41,603 bases of DNA. Origin: Halothiobacillus sp. (GTDB lineage: Bacteria; Pseudomonadota; Gammaproteobacteria; Halothiobacillales; Halothiobacillaceae). Numbering within the stretch: position 1 is the stretch's first letter; every line of letters starts with the position of its first letter. The position numbers were made by a program, and so were the translations under genes. Location: the NCBI GenBank assembly GCA_020061705.1, contig JAGUXT010000006.1, positions 1 to 41,603 on the forward strand. Direction: 5' to 3'. This document shows, in pieces, positions 19,157 to 28,746 of this stretch. The notes under the pieces are model-generated. The model was not told the origin of the DNA. It did not search any database and was given only the letters and a program-made list of their open reading frames with translations.

Positions 19157-22048
19157 ATGTCCAAACAGCAAATCCTCATGACCCGCAATGATGCCGCACT
19201 GCGCACGCGTGTCCGACTTTTCGGACAGCTTTTGGGCGAGGTCATGTGGGAACATGCGGGCGAAGAGGTTTACACCGTGGTCGAAGCTTTGCGCAAAGGC
19301 TTTATTCGCCAGCGCCAGCGTCAAAAAATCAGCACACGCCAACACGCACGCCTGATGGGCCTGATTAACGAGCTTCCTGCCGAGAAACTCACCCAAGTGG
19401 TGCGTGCCTTCAGTTTGTATTTCAACCTGGTCAATATCGCCGAAGAGGAGTTGATGCACCAGGATCGCCGCAGCATGGTGCGCCGTGGCCTGGACTTCTG
19501 GAACGGCTCGTTTCACGACACCTTGCGCGGATTCAGCAAGGATGGCATGAACGCCGAGCAACTACAGACCTTACTCAATCATCTGCAATACATTCCGGTA
19601 TTCACCGCCCACCCCACGGAAGCCAAGCGCCGCACCGTGATGGATCAGCAACGTCGCGTCTACCTGCTTTCAAGCGAACTCAACCGCCCGGGTCTCGGCG
19701 ACAACGAGCGTCAGGAGATTGAAGCAGCTATCAAAATGCACATTCTCGCGCTGTGGAAGACCAACGAAGTGCGCAGCGTACGCCCCAAAGTCGAAGACGA
19801 GATTCGTCAAGGACTGTACTACTTCCGCCAGAGTATCTTTGCCGCCGTGCCAACGGTGTACCGCTATCTGGAAAAAGCGGTCAAAACCAACTTCGGTCGT
19901 GATCTTGCCCAACAGGTCAAGGTTCCCAGTATTCTGCGTTTCGGTTCCTGGATTGGCGGCGACCGTGATGGCAACCCTTTCGTCACTCCGGAAACCACCG
20001 AAAACGCAGTGGGCATGGCGGCGGAAATGATTTTGGATGAATACAAGCAGCGCATTTTTGCCCTTGGACGCATCCTCACCCATTCCATCAGCCTCTGCCC
20101 CAATATCTGTATTCACCAGTTGGCGCTGGAAAATGACCAACGCTTTATTGATGCTGTATTTGGCAGCGAAAATGACGAGCACTTTGAAGACGAACCGTAC
20201 CGCAGCAAGCTTCGAATCATGCAGTACCGCCTCAAGCTCAATCTGGCCTACGTACGCCAACTTCAAGCTGAACATACCGGCGAACTGTCCTCTGAAGCCT
20301 ACGCCAATGCGAATGAATTCATTGCCGACCTGTATCGCATCCGCGACTCCTTGCTGGCGAACAACGACGAACTATTGGCGAATGGAGATCTTAAAGACCT
20401 GATCCGCCTGGCCGAAACCTTTGGCTTCCACCTGTTTCAACTGGATATTCGCCAGGAATCCACTCGTCACACCGATGCTGTGGCCGAAATTCTCGACCAG
20501 ATTGAGCCAGGCCTGAATTACCTCAATCACAGTGAAGAAGATCGCATCGCTCTTCTTGCCGAGCGTATCAAGCACCCCGCGCCACGCATGGATGCCAGTT
20601 TGATGGCGCAAAATTCGGGCAATCTTTGCATCAACCGTGCATGGGGCGCCCGCATCAAGGCCGACGACCTCACGCCGGAGACCTTGCAAACCCTGCGCGT
20701 GTTCGAGGTGATGTGCCGTATGCGTCAAAACGTCAGTCCCGATGCGTTTGGTGCCTATGTTATTTCCATGACTCATACTGCAAGCCACGTCATGGAAGTC
20801 CTTTACCTTGCGCATCGCAGTGGTCTGGCGGGCTTCGATGCCAAAGGCCGACCTTACTGCAATATCAGGATTTCGCCGCTGTTCGAGACCATCGAAGACC
20901 TCGAACACATCGAGCAAGTGCTTACCCTGTTGCTCGACAACCCGATCTACCGTGAGCTGCTCGCTGTGTCAGGCAACATGCAGGAAGTCATGCTGGGCTA
21001 CTCCGACTCCTGCAAGGACGGCGGCGTGCTGGCCTCCGTGTGGAATCTGTACCAGGCGCAGCTCAAAGTGCTTGAACTTACCCAAAAGCGTGGAGTTGAG
21101 TTCCGCCTGTTCCATGGGCGCGGCGGCACCGTAGCACGTGGTGGTGGCCCGACGCACGAATCCATGCTCTCACTCCCGGTGGGAACAGTGCTTGGCCAAA
21201 TCAAGTTCACGGAACAAGGCGAGGTGTTGTCATCCAAGTACAGCAACACCGAAACCGCCGTATACGAGCTGATCATGGGTGCGACCGGCCTGATGAAAGC
21301 CTCACGTCACCGCGTAATGAACGTAGCGCGCCCCAACCCGGCCTTTGAGCGGGCGATGGCCGAGATTGCCGAGCTGGGAGAGCAAAGCTATCGACAACTC
21401 ACCGACCAAACACTCGGTTTCATACCCTATTTCTATGAAGCCACACCGGTACGTGAAATTGGTTTGATGAATATCGGCTCACGTCCATCGCACCGCAAGC
21501 AAGGTGATATTTCCAAATACTCGGTTCGCGCCATTGCCTGGGTTTTCGGCTGGGCACAGTCGCGTCACACCCTACCCGCCTGGTACGGTATCGGCAGCGC
21601 CTTGCGCCAATGGCAAGCCAAGCACCCTAAGGACACGGACACACTTAGTGCCATGTTCAAGCAGTGGCCATTCTTCCACAGTCTGTTACGCAACACACAA
21701 ATGTCGCTGACCAAGGGCGAGATGCACATTGCTGGGGAATACGCCGAACTGGTCAAGGATCGCGAGCTGGCCGAACAGGTTTACGGCATGATTTCCGGCG
21801 AATACCGCTGCACGCTTGACGAAGTACTGCGCGTATCCGGCGTGAATGATCTGGTTGAGATCGACCCGGTGCTGGGTACGTCCATGCAGCGCCGCAACCC
21901 TTATCTTGATCCCCTCAATCACATCCAGATCACTCTGCTCAAGCGCTACCGCGACGAGAACTTGAGTGATACCGAGCGTGAAAAATGGCTGATCCCCTTA
22001 CTGCGCTCCATTAACGCCATTGCTGCCGGAATGCGCAACACAGGCTGA
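19157..22048 (+). CDS. ppc: Phosphoenolpyruvate carboxylase
   Basis: Carboxylates phosphoenolpyruvate to oxaloacetate with bicarbonate, refilling the TCA cycle. The protein is 963 residues, full family length or slightly longer. The catalytic His is H152 in VFTAHPTEAKRRT, and the mobile glycine loop HGRGGTVARGGGPTHES lies near 652-668. The C-terminal segment ends GMRNTG as expected. An AAGGAAG ribosome site precedes the ATG. It is the first gene of an operon with the DUF971 gene (3-base gap), ubiE, ubiJ and ubiB. The upstream hairpin block may affect its transcript. Confidence 0.98.
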   Translation: MSKQQILMTRNDAALRTRVRLFGQLLGEVMWEHAGEEVYTVVEALRKGFIRQRQRQKISTRQHARLMGLINELPAEKLTQVVRAFSLYFNLVNIAEEELMHQDRRSMVRRGLDFWNGSFHDTLRGFSKDGMNAEQLQTLLNHLQYIPVFTAHPTEAKRRTVMDQQRRVYLLSSELNRPGLGDNERQEIEAAIKMHILALWKTNEVRSVRPKVEDEIRQGLYYFRQSIFAAVPTVYRYLEKAVKTNFGRDLAQQVKVPSILRFGSWIGGDRDGNPFVTPETTENAVGMAAEMILDEYKQRIFALGRILTHSISLCPNICIHQLALENDQRFIDAVFGSENDEHFEDEPYRSKLRIMQYRLKLNLAYVRQLQAEHTGELSSEAYANANEFIADLYRIRDSLLANNDELLANGDLKDLIRLAETFGFHLFQLDIRQESTRHTDAVAEILDQIEPGLNYLNHSEEDRIALLAERIKHPAPRMDASLMAQNSGNLCINRAWGARIKADDLTPETLQTLRVFEVMCRMRQNVSPDAFGAYVISMTHTASHVMEVLYLAHRSGLAGFDAKGRPYCNIRISPLFETIEDLEHIEQVLTLLLDNPIYRELLAVSGNMQEVMLGYSDSCKDGGVLASVWNLYQAQLKVLELTQKRGVEFRLFHGRGGTVARGGGPTHESMLSLPVGTVLGQIKFTEQGEVLSSKYSNTETAVYELIMGATGLMKASRHRVMNVARPNPAFERAMAEIAELGEQSYRQLTDQTLGFIPYFYEATPVREIGLMNIGSRPSHRKQGDISKYSVRAIAWVFGWAQSRHTLPAWYGIGSALRQWQAKHPKDTDTLSAMFKQWPFFHSLLRNTQMSLTKGEMHIAGEYAELVKDRELAEQVYGMISGEYRCTLDEVLRVSGVNDLVEIDPVLGTSMQRRNPYLDPLNHIQITLLKRYRDENLSDTEREKWLIPLLRSINAIAAGMRNTG

Positions 22049-22051
22049 TCC

Positions 22052-22414
22052 ATGTCCAGACACCACCCCACGGATATTCAATTGCATCGCGCCAGCCGCG
22101 TGCTTGACGTGCATTTCGATGATGGTTATCAGTGTGCACTGCCCTGCGAATATCTGCGTGTATTCTCCCCTTCCGCCGAAGTTCGCGGCCATGGTTTACC
22201 TGAACCGCTGTTGGTGATCGGCAAACAAGACGTCAACATTGATGCCATTGAGCCCGTCGGCCAATACGCCATCAAACTGGTCTTCGACGACGGTCACGAC
22301 AGCGGCTTGTATGATTGGGATTTCCTGTACCAGCTTGGACAGGATTACAGCAGCAACTGGACGCGATATCTTGAACGACTCGCCGCTGCCGACATGAAAC
22401 GAGAAAACACATGA
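22052..22414 (+). CDS. DUF971 family protein
   Basis: A 120-residue small cytosolic protein of the DUF971 family, related to the N-terminal domain of gamma-butyrobetaine hydroxylase and to domains fused with Mrp/ApbC proteins. Typical pieces are L-V-FDDG-type strands ([30 protein letters not shown] starts at about 17) and the C-terminal [13 protein letters not shown]. Biochemical role unknown; links to iron-sulfur protein handling in the family are only suggestive. The ubiE start overlaps its stop by four bases, so the two are translationally coupled. Confidence 0.85.
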   Translation: MSRHHPTDIQLHRASRVLDVHFDDGYQCALPCEYLRVFSPSAEVRGHGLPEPLLVIGKQDVNIDAIEPVGQYAIKLVFDDGHDSGLYDWDFLYQLGQDYSSNWTRYLERLAAADMKRENT

Positions 22415-23172
22415 ATACGACCGAAACGCAGCACGACACCACCCACTTCGGCTACCGCCAAGTCCCGCTCGGCGAAAAAGCCCGGCTGGTGCGCGGTGTA
22501 TTTGATTCCGTGGCGGGCAAATACGATTTGATGAACGATCTCATGTCCCTGGGCATTCATCGTTTATGGAAGCGAATCACCCTCTCGCGTACCGGCCTGC
22601 GCCCCGGTATGCGCGCGCTTGATCTGGCGGGCGGCACTGGCGACTTATCCTCCGGCATGTTGCACCAAGTGGGGCGCACAGGTCTGGTAGTACTGTCTGA
22701 CATCAACGCCGAAATGCTGACCCGTGGGCGCGACCGCCTGATTAACGAAGGTGCCAGCCAGGAAGCGCAAAGCGCATTGGTGAATGCCGAAGCCATCCCC
22801 TTCGCCGATAACAGCTTCGATGCCGTCACCATCAGCTTCGGCCTGCGCAATGTCACCGACAAGGACAAGGCGCTAAGCGAGATGCTGCGCGTACTCAAAC
22901 CCGGTGGCCGCGCGCTGGTGCTGGAGTTTTCCAAACCGCGCCACGATCTGACCCAGAAAATCTACGACCTGTATTCATTCAAGGCGCTACCGCTGATGGG
23001 CAAACTGGTGGCCAAGGACGAAGCCAGCTACCAGTATCTTGCCGAATCCATTCGCATGCACCCCGATCAGGACACCCTCAAAGACATGATGGAAAACGCG
23101 GGCTTTGTTAACTGCGACTACCTGAATATGTCCGATGGCATCGTGGCCCTGCACTGGGGCTTCAAAGCGTGA
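22411..23172 (+). CDS. ubiE: Ubiquinone/menaquinone C-methyltransferase UbiE
   Basis: A SAM-dependent C-methyltransferase acting on the benzoquinol ring in ubiquinone synthesis, and on demethylmenaquinol where menaquinone is made. It has 253 residues. Typical features are the [18 protein letters not shown] stretch, the SAM loop [12 protein letters not shown], and [14 protein letters not shown]. It overlaps both the upstream DUF971 gene and ubiJ downstream. With ubiJ and ubiB it makes the standard ubiEJB operon of proteobacteria. Confidence 0.97.
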   Translation: MNTTETQHDTTHFGYRQVPLGEKARLVRGVFDSVAGKYDLMNDLMSLGIHRLWKRITLSRTGLRPGMRALDLAGGTGDLSSGMLHQVGRTGLVVLSDINAEMLTRGRDRLINEGASQEAQSALVNAEAIPFADNSFDAVTISFGLRNVTDKDKALSEMLRVLKPGGRALVLEFSKPRHDLTQKIYDLYSFKALPLMGKLVAKDEASYQYLAESIRMHPDQDTLKDMMENAGFVNCDYLNMSDGIVALHWGFKA

Positions 23173-23783
23173 TCCCTGAACTGGCCGAACTCGCACGCCT
23201 TGGGCTGGAAAAAGCCTTCAATGCCGCACTGGCGACCGACCCCGACGCGCAAGCCAGCCTGGCTGCACTGAATGGCAAGCGCCTACGCATCGAATTCAAA
23301 GGCTTGTTCAGCCTGGATTTTTTGCCGCAAGGCGACCAGGTGATCATTGCCGCAGTGGGCATCGACACGCCCGATGCCACCCTGCGCGCCTCTCCCTTCG
23401 GCTTTGTACGCGCCAAAATGCGTGGCGATTTAATGCATGGCGATCTTGAGTTGTTGGGCGACAGCCATACCAGCATGCGTTTCTCTCGGCTGCTGAGCAG
23501 CCTCAACCCCGACATTGAACTCGCATTGGCACCCAAAGTCGGCAACCTGCTCGCGCATCAAATCGCCCGTGTATGGCACGCGATGCGCTTTGAACTGGCG
23601 CGCTTGGTGCAACACCACACCCACAACAAAGCCGATTTTTTGCACGATGAGCTCGATGTCAGCCCGCGCCAAATCGAGCTCGAAATCTGGTTGGATGCCA
23701 TCGACCCGTTGCAAAACCGTATCGCCGCACTGGATGCGCGCATCCGCGCCCTGGAAGCCGGAATGTCAGGAAAGAACACATGA
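23169..23783 (+). CDS. ubiJ: Ubiquinone biosynthesis accessory factor UbiJ
   Basis: UbiJ binds lipid intermediates and helps organise the soluble Ubi enzyme complex. It has 204 residues with an N-terminal SCP2 sterol-carrier-like domain and a C-terminal heptad-like segment ([16 protein letters not shown]) that could form a coiled coil. The start codon is GTG at 23169, inside the ubiE stop overlap (GTGA). It overlaps ubiB by four bases. Sequence conservation of the family is low, so the assignment rests on the SCP2 pattern plus the position between ubiE and ubiB. Confidence 0.9.
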   Translation: MIPELAELARLGLEKAFNAALATDPDAQASLAALNGKRLRIEFKGLFSLDFLPQGDQVIIAAVGIDTPDATLRASPFGFVRAKMRGDLMHGDLELLGDSHTSMRFSRLLSSLNPDIELALAPKVGNLLAHQIARVWHAMRFELARLVQHHTHNKADFLHDELDVSPRQIELEIWLDAIDPLQNRIAALDARIRALEAGMSGKNT

Positions 23784-25348
23784 GCCACCCGCGCCAATTT
23801 ATGCGCCTGTTTACCATCCAGTGGGTGCTGATGCGCCACGGCCTCGACGAACTGCTGTTTGCCATCCCCTGGTTCAAGCCCGCCAGTTTCCTCATGCGCC
23901 TCTCACCTTGGCGTCTGTTTGGCAAAAGCACGCTCCGCCCGCGCGCCGAACGCATCCGTCTCGCCCTCGAAGAACTCGGCCCCATCTTCATCAAATTTGG
24001 ACAGGCGCTCTCCACCCGCCGCGACCTGTTGCCGGAAGACATCGCCGACGAACTGGCCAAACTGCAAGACCGCGTGCCGCCTTTCCCCGGCGAGCAAGCG
24101 CGGCAGATCATTGAAGCCGCGCTCAAAAAACCGGTCAGCGAACTGTTTTTGGACTTCAACGAAATCCCATTGGCCTCCGCCTCCATCGCCCAGGTTCACC
24201 CCGCCACCCTCAAGGATGGACGCGACGTCGTGGTCAAGGTCGTGCGCCCGAATATCCTGCCGGTGATCGAACGCGACCTCGAAGTGCTGCACACCCTCGC
24301 CTATCTGGCGGAAAAATCCTCCGCCGACATCCGCCGCCTGCACCCGCAGGATGTCGTCGGTGAATTCGACAAAACCATCCACGACGAACTCGACCTGGTG
24401 CGCGAAGCAGCCAACTGCGGCCTGCTGGCGCGCAACTTCGAAGGCTCGCCGCTGCTGCACGTCCCCGCCATCGACTGGGATTACAGCCACCCCAACGTCA
24501 TGGTGCAAGAACGCATTTACGGCATCCAGATCAGCGATGTCGAAGGACTCAACGCCGCCGGAATCAACATGAAAGTCCTCGCCGAACGCGGCGTGGAAAT
24601 CTTCTTTACCCAAGTCTTCACCCACAACTTCTTCCACGCCGACATGCACCCCGGCAACGTCTTCGTCTCGCCGGACACCCCCGACACACCGCGCTACATG
24701 GCCGTGGACTTCGGCATCATGGGCAGCCTCACCCCCGACGACCAACGCTATCTGGCCGAAAACTTCCACGCCTTCTTCAACCGCGACTATCGCCGCGTGG
24801 CCGAACTGCACATCGAATCCGGCTGGGTGCCCGCCGACACCCGCCTGAATGAATTTGAAGCCGCCATCCGCACCATCAGCGAACCCATATTCCAGCGCCC
24901 GATCCGCGACATTTCCTTTGGCAAATTCCTCTTGCGCCTGTTCCAGACCGCACGCCGCTTCAATATGGAAGTACAGCCACAGCTGGTGCTGCTGCAAAAA
25001 ACCCTGCTCAATATCGAAGGACTCGGCCGCCAGCTCTACCCCGACCTCGACCTGTGGACGACCGCCAAACCCTTTATCGAACGCTGGATGATCGAACGCG
25101 TCGGCCCCAAAGCCGCCCTTAAAACCCTGCGCCACGAACTGCCGCGTGTCTTGGCCTTGTTACCCGAAATGCCGCGCCTCACCCACGAAGCCCTCACCGC
25201 CCAAAGCAAACAAGCCGAACTCATGCAACGCCAAACCGCCGAACTGAATACCCTGCGCCAGCAAATGGAGCGTGGGCAGCGTTGGATGATAGTGATGTTT
25301 GGTGTGCTAGTAGTGTTGGCGGGGGTGATTGCTTATGCTCTGCTTTGA
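23780..25348 (+). CDS. ubiB: Ubiquinone biosynthesis kinase-like protein UbiB
   Basis: A membrane-anchored ADCK/ABC1-family atypical kinase-like ATPase needed for ubiquinone synthesis. Motifs: KFGQ (72-75, the KxGQ element), the alanine-rich loop ASASIAQVH (132-140), the ATP-binding Lys in VVKVV (151-155), HADMHPGN and VDFGIMGS. The C-terminal 25 residues are a transmembrane segment ([20 protein letters not shown]). The length of 522 is slightly below the E. coli 546. It is the last gene of the ppc-ubiB operon. G+C is high and codon use matches ubiE. Confidence 0.97.
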   Translation: MSHPRQFMRLFTIQWVLMRHGLDELLFAIPWFKPASFLMRLSPWRLFGKSTLRPRAERIRLALEELGPIFIKFGQALSTRRDLLPEDIADELAKLQDRVPPFPGEQARQIIEAALKKPVSELFLDFNEIPLASASIAQVHPATLKDGRDVVVKVVRPNILPVIERDLEVLHTLAYLAEKSSADIRRLHPQDVVGEFDKTIHDELDLVREAANCGLLARNFEGSPLLHVPAIDWDYSHPNVMVQERIYGIQISDVEGLNAAGINMKVLAERGVEIFFTQVFTHNFFHADMHPGNVFVSPDTPDTPRYMAVDFGIMGSLTPDDQRYLAENFHAFFNRDYRRVAELHIESGWVPADTRLNEFEAAIRTISEPIFQRPIRDISFGKFLLRLFQTARRFNMEVQPQLVLLQKTLLNIEGLGRQLYPDLDLWTTAKPFIERWMIERVGPKAALKTLRHELPRVLALLPEMPRLTHEALTAQSKQAELMQRQTAELNTLRQQMERGQRWMIVMFGVLVVLAGVIAYALL

Positions 25349-25456
25349 CAAGCAAGGCACAGGCATCACAAGGAATGACGCGCCGGGTTTATTGTCTTCA
25401 CAAGCCCTGATTTTATTGTTCCCACGCTCCCTACTAGACCAGCAAATGCTACCACT

Positions 25457-26218
25457 ATGACAGCGCCGTTCTTGGAGCGTCTCTCGCTCAAGGAGAATGC
25501 CGAATTATCGCAAGCCGAATTCCCCGGCAATCTGCCGTTTGTCCGCACTCTTGACATACGGTTCACGAACGCTGTGACCTTCTTCGTCGGGGAGAATGGC
25601 TCGGGAAAGTCGACCGTGATGGAAGCTATCGCCTCATTATGTGGGCTGCCGACCGCTGGCGGCGGTCGTAACGAACTTGCAGACATCAAGGCACCGCACG
25701 CACACAGCGAGCTGGCGCCGTTCGTGCGGGGCGCCTTTCGGCGCAAACCCCGGGACGGGTACTTTTTCCGAGCCGAATTTCAGGCGCATTTCGCGACTCT
25801 GCTCGATGAGCGCCGCGCGGATCCCGACTTTTTGGGCAATCCCTACGCGCGATACGGCGGACGCTCCTTACACACCAGATCCCATGGTGAAGCGTTCCTC
25901 GAGGTATTTTCTGCATGGCTCAACCCTGGGATAATCCTCATGGACGAACCCGAGGCAGCCCTCTCCCCTCAGCGTCAACTCGCCTTGCTCAGCAAGATGG
26001 GCAAACTGGCAAAATCTGGTGACATCCAGTTTGTTGTGGCAACGCACTCACCCATCATTTTGACATTCCCGAACGCGACGCTGCTTTCCTTTGATGGCGA
26101 GTGCATTGAATCAACTCATCTCGAAGAGACATCCCATTTCCACATCACCAAGGGCATCCTTGATGCTCCCGATCGTTTCTGGAAACACCTCCTCGCTGAC
26201 GATGAGGAGGGCTATTGA
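25457..26218 (+). CDS. COG3910-type AAA ATPase
   Basis: A 253-residue soluble ATPase with a single ABC/SMC-like nucleotide domain. The P-loop GENGSGKST is at 45-53, the signature-like RSLHTRSHGEAFL comes in the middle, and the Walker B IILMDEPE at about 157-164 is followed by ALSPQRQLALL and the switch His of ATHSPI. This is the predicted-ATPase family COG3910, of unknown substrate. No convincing ribosome site precedes the ATG and no partner gene is adjacent, so it looks like an isolated insertion between ubiB and the flavoprotein. Role in defence or DNA metabolism cannot be shown. Confidence 0.8.
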   Translation: MTAPFLERLSLKENAELSQAEFPGNLPFVRTLDIRFTNAVTFFVGENGSGKSTVMEAIASLCGLPTAGGGRNELADIKAPHAHSELAPFVRGAFRRKPRDGYFFRAEFQAHFATLLDERRADPDFLGNPYARYGGRSLHTRSHGEAFLEVFSAWLNPGIILMDEPEAALSPQRQLALLSKMGKLAKSGDIQFVVATHSPIILTFPNATLLSFDGECIESTHLEETSHFHITKGILDAPDRFWKHLLADDEEGY

Positions 26219-26341
26219 TCCAGCCCGCGAGGGTGGAATAACCAATAAAATAACCAATGCGACTGAAGAAAGCCCCAGCTATGGTTAAGTAAACTGGTGC
26301 CGGAATGATTGAACCGGGTAAGAGATAAACCCCGCGTCTCC

Positions 26342-27469
26342 CTAACGGTATTTTTTGAGATACATCACTTCAAACATGCGCTTGCCCCAGTGCAGCAGGC
26401 GGCATGGAGGAAGAATGAACATGCGCTTGTGGTCGCGGTACACAAGAATGCCTTTGTTGAGTGAGTCCATAATGCAAATCAGCTCCCAACGAAAGGTTTT
26501 GTTTGTAGGGGTGCCGCGTATTTCGGCGAGGAGGTTTTGCGCCGCTGCCACGGCTTGCAGATCGGCCATGTGCGCCTGCTTCGGCGCCCAATCCGGGCCG
26601 GGGAAGCTGCCGGAATCGCCTGCGACATAAACCTTGTCAAAGCCTGCCACGCGGCAATGTGCATCGGCCTGGATCAGGCCACCCGGCGAGGTGGGGAGGC
26701 CGCTGCCTTCCATCCACGTCGGGCCGGTCATGCCCGGCATGAACAGGATCAGATCGGTGGCAAACTCCCCGCCTTCGGTCACGACTTTGTCGGCTTCAAA
26801 GCGCACCATTTTGTGCCCGAGTTGCGTTTGGATGTCCAGCTTGGCCATACGCTTGAGCAGTGCGTCAACCGCAGCTTCGCCGAGACGGTTGCCCGGACGC
26901 GCTGCGGGATTAAAGAACACCAGTTTGAATTTATCGCGTCGCCCCTGGCGGCGCAGCATGGTGTCCAGACCAAGCATGAGTTCGAAGACCGGACCACCGC
27001 GCACGGCGGAGGGTTCGTTGGGGTTGCCGCCAAAGCCGAGTGCGATGGTGCCGCCGTCCATGCTTTCAATGCGGTCACGGATGCGTTCAGCAGCATCAAT
27101 CCCTTCGCACAGGGTGATGGCGTGTTCGATGCCGGGCAGTCGCTTGATAAAACGCCCGCCGCTGGCAATGATGAGGCCATCGTTGCTCACTTCGCCATTC
27201 TCGGTCATTACGATGCGACCACCATCCTTGAGGCCGGTCACGCGCCCGGCGTGGAATTGAACACGTTGACGGGCAAGGAAATTGCGCAAATCAATACGCA
27301 GATCGTCACCCTTGCGCAGGCGTGACGGAATCCAGATCAGGCTTGGTGCATAGATCAACTCAGCCTTGGGCGCGATCAGGGTAAGCTCGGCTTCGGGGTC
27401 TTGTTTACGCAGCTCGATGACGGCGGTCAGGGCGGCAAAGCCAGCCCCAATGATAGTGATGCGACTCAT
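26342..27469 (-). CDS. SQR-like FAD/NAD(P)-dependent oxidoreductase
   Basis: A 375-residue flavoprotein of the two-dinucleotide-binding-domain family, nearest in pattern to sulfide:quinone oxidoreductases. The FAD motif IIGAGFAALTAV starts at 6, the second FAD motif is YVAGDSGSFPGPDWAPKQAHMADLQ (about 281-305), and the C-terminus is basic and aromatic, suited to membrane contact. Cysteines C121 (TLCEG) and C332 (ELICIMD) sit where SQRs have their first and third conserved Cys. The middle Cys region reads AVRGGP without Cys. The ATG at 27469 starts MSRITIIGAG; the longer in-frame reading is less likely. Substrate uncertain. Confidence 0.75.
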   Translation of the reverse strand: MSRITIIGAGFAALTAVIELRKQDPEAELTLIAPKAELIYAPSLIWIPSRLRKGDDLRIDLRNFLARQRVQFHAGRVTGLKDGGRIVMTENGEVSNDGLIIASGGRFIKRLPGIEHAITLCEGIDAAERIRDRIESMDGGTIALGFGGNPNEPSAVRGGPVFELMLGLDTMLRRQGRRDKFKLVFFNPAARPGNRLGEAAVDALLKRMAKLDIQTQLGHKMVRFEADKVVTEGGEFATDLILFMPGMTGPTWMEGSGLPTSPGGLIQADAHCRVAGFDKVYVAGDSGSFPGPDWAPKQAHMADLQAVAAAQNLLAEIRGTPTNKTFRWELICIMDSLNKGILVYRDHKRMFILPPCRLLHWGKRMFEVMYLKKYR

Positions 27470-27822
27470 GTTCAGGCGGTCTCTTGGACTTTGTTGCGGG
27501 ACTTTTGTTGCGGATTTAGCCGTTGCCAGGAATGCTGCCAGGCGCCGCAACCCAAAAAATCAAGGCTTAGTCATAAAAATTAAGTATATGCCCATACCAT
27601 TTAAAAATCACACTCCCCCTTCGTGCCTGTCACACCAAACAGGGCGAGCCCGATGACAAAGTTCGTTAAGATCACCGGGTTAATCCATCACACCAAGCAA
27701 ACATTTTTCACGTCGGTCAATGCGGAATGAGTTAGGCGACTTGAACAAATGTCTATTTCGCCTCAAGCAAACGATCCAGCCGCTAGCAGCCTGTCATCCA
27801 CGTCCAGTTCACCAGACTCGGT
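27470..27822. other. 353-base non-coding region with a fetB remnant
   Basis: This gap lies upstream of the flavoprotein gene and downstream of the unknown gene, both on the minus strand. It should contain the flavoprotein promoter. AGTATA at 27583-27588, TATACT on the minus strand, is a possible -10. It also holds the short fetB 3' remnant described separately. No other gene or RNA is seen. Confidence 0.6.
27753..27792 (-). pseudogene. Remnant of a fetB 3' end
   Basis: Read on the minus strand, 27753-27782 encodes RLDRLLEAK and a TAG stop; the intact fetB at 30952-30981 ends RLDRLMEAK and TAA. The 12 bases 27771-27782 are identical to 30970-30981, and the other differences are mostly synonymous. 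After a CTAG insertion (27783-27786) the match continues for six bases. Nothing further upstream of the gene is recognisable here. Confidence 0.6.
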
Positions 27823-28728
27823 TTAAACCACAGACGGCTTGAAATCCCTTAACAAAAAGCCCGGAAAATGCGCAGAACAGGCCATGACATGGGTGATGGC
27901 TTCACGGTCGTATTGATCGCCAGACTGATAATGTTCAAAGAAGGTGTGCAGCCGCTGCACGCGTTGCGCCATGGCGTGCACGGCTTGCAGGCCGATCGAC
28001 ACGCCGTAATTCGTGAAGGCAAACTTGACCTGCGGATACCCCGGCTCCCGGCAGAAATATCCTTGCTCCATCCACATGTGCTCAAGCATTTCCAGGCAGC
28101 GCTCCTGTTGGCTGACCGACCATGCTTCCTGCGGGAAAAAATGGGACATCCAGAGCATCATGCCCAAGCCCAAATCCTGACTAATCAACAAGCTGGGCTC
28201 CATGCGTTCGATCAGCCGCCGCATATCGTCAATTTCACGCGCCAAACCCTGCTCATCAAGCAGCCGATAGGCCAGATAACCATCAAACGGATCAAGCGCA
28301 CCGAAACCATACCCCGGATAAGGATGGCTGAGATTTTCAGCCATCTTCCAAAAGACACCCCGATTGGGTACGACAAAGGCATCGTGAATCTGGTGCACAA
28401 GATCAATACCCTGCTGGCGATACCTTGGGATATATCGACCGAGTATGGCCAAGGCGAATAACCACATGGCGAGATAATGAAAATATTGTCCGTCTCGGTC
28501 ATCGGCTTCGCCAATCCGAATCCCGCGCGCTCGCCCCAAAACCCGATCAACCTCACTCACCAGCCACTCAGCTTCATCCAGATAGCGCTTTTCGCCGGTT
28601 TCGGCATATAGCGATACCAGAAGCACAACGCCAAACGCGTCCGTCCAGAGGTAACGTAAACCATTCGGCCATATCTGTTGCTCACGCATCCAGGCCAATT
28701 TATCGAGCACATAACTTATGTTCACCAT
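27823..28728 (-). CDS. Protein of unknown function, 301 residues
   Basis: I do not recognise this family. The protein is soluble, with no signal peptide or transmembrane segment, and rich in Trp, Tyr and His. Repeated helix-pair-like segments (YLDEAEWLVSEVDRVLG, EQGLAREIDDMRRLIERM) suggest an alpha/alpha-barrel fold like that of six-hairpin glycosidases and epimerases, which is only an impression. The ATG has a strong GGAGGA ribosome site 5 bases upstream. It lies 18 bases after the methyltransferase-esterase gene, so the two are surely cotranscribed. Its stop is about 30 bases from the fetB remnant. Confidence 0.7.
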   Translation of the reverse strand: MVNISYVLDKLAWMREQQIWPNGLRYLWTDAFGVVLLVSLYAETGEKRYLDEAEWLVSEVDRVLGRARGIRIGEADDRDGQYFHYLAMWLFALAILGRYIPRYRQQGIDLVHQIHDAFVVPNRGVFWKMAENLSHPYPGYGFGALDPFDGYLAYRLLDEQGLAREIDDMRRLIERMEPSLLISQDLGLGMMLWMSHFFPQEAWSVSQQERCLEMLEHMWMEQGYFCREPGYPQVKFAFTNYGVSIGLQAVHAMAQRVQRLHTFFEHYQSGDQYDREAITHVMACSAHFPGFLLRDFKPSVV

Positions 28729-28746
28729 CTGTTCCTCCCAATAAGT

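Noticed and set aside
23903-25135. 410-residue open frame antisense to ubiB
   Set aside because: Same reason: it mirrors a conserved gene, and its composition is that of a complementary strand.
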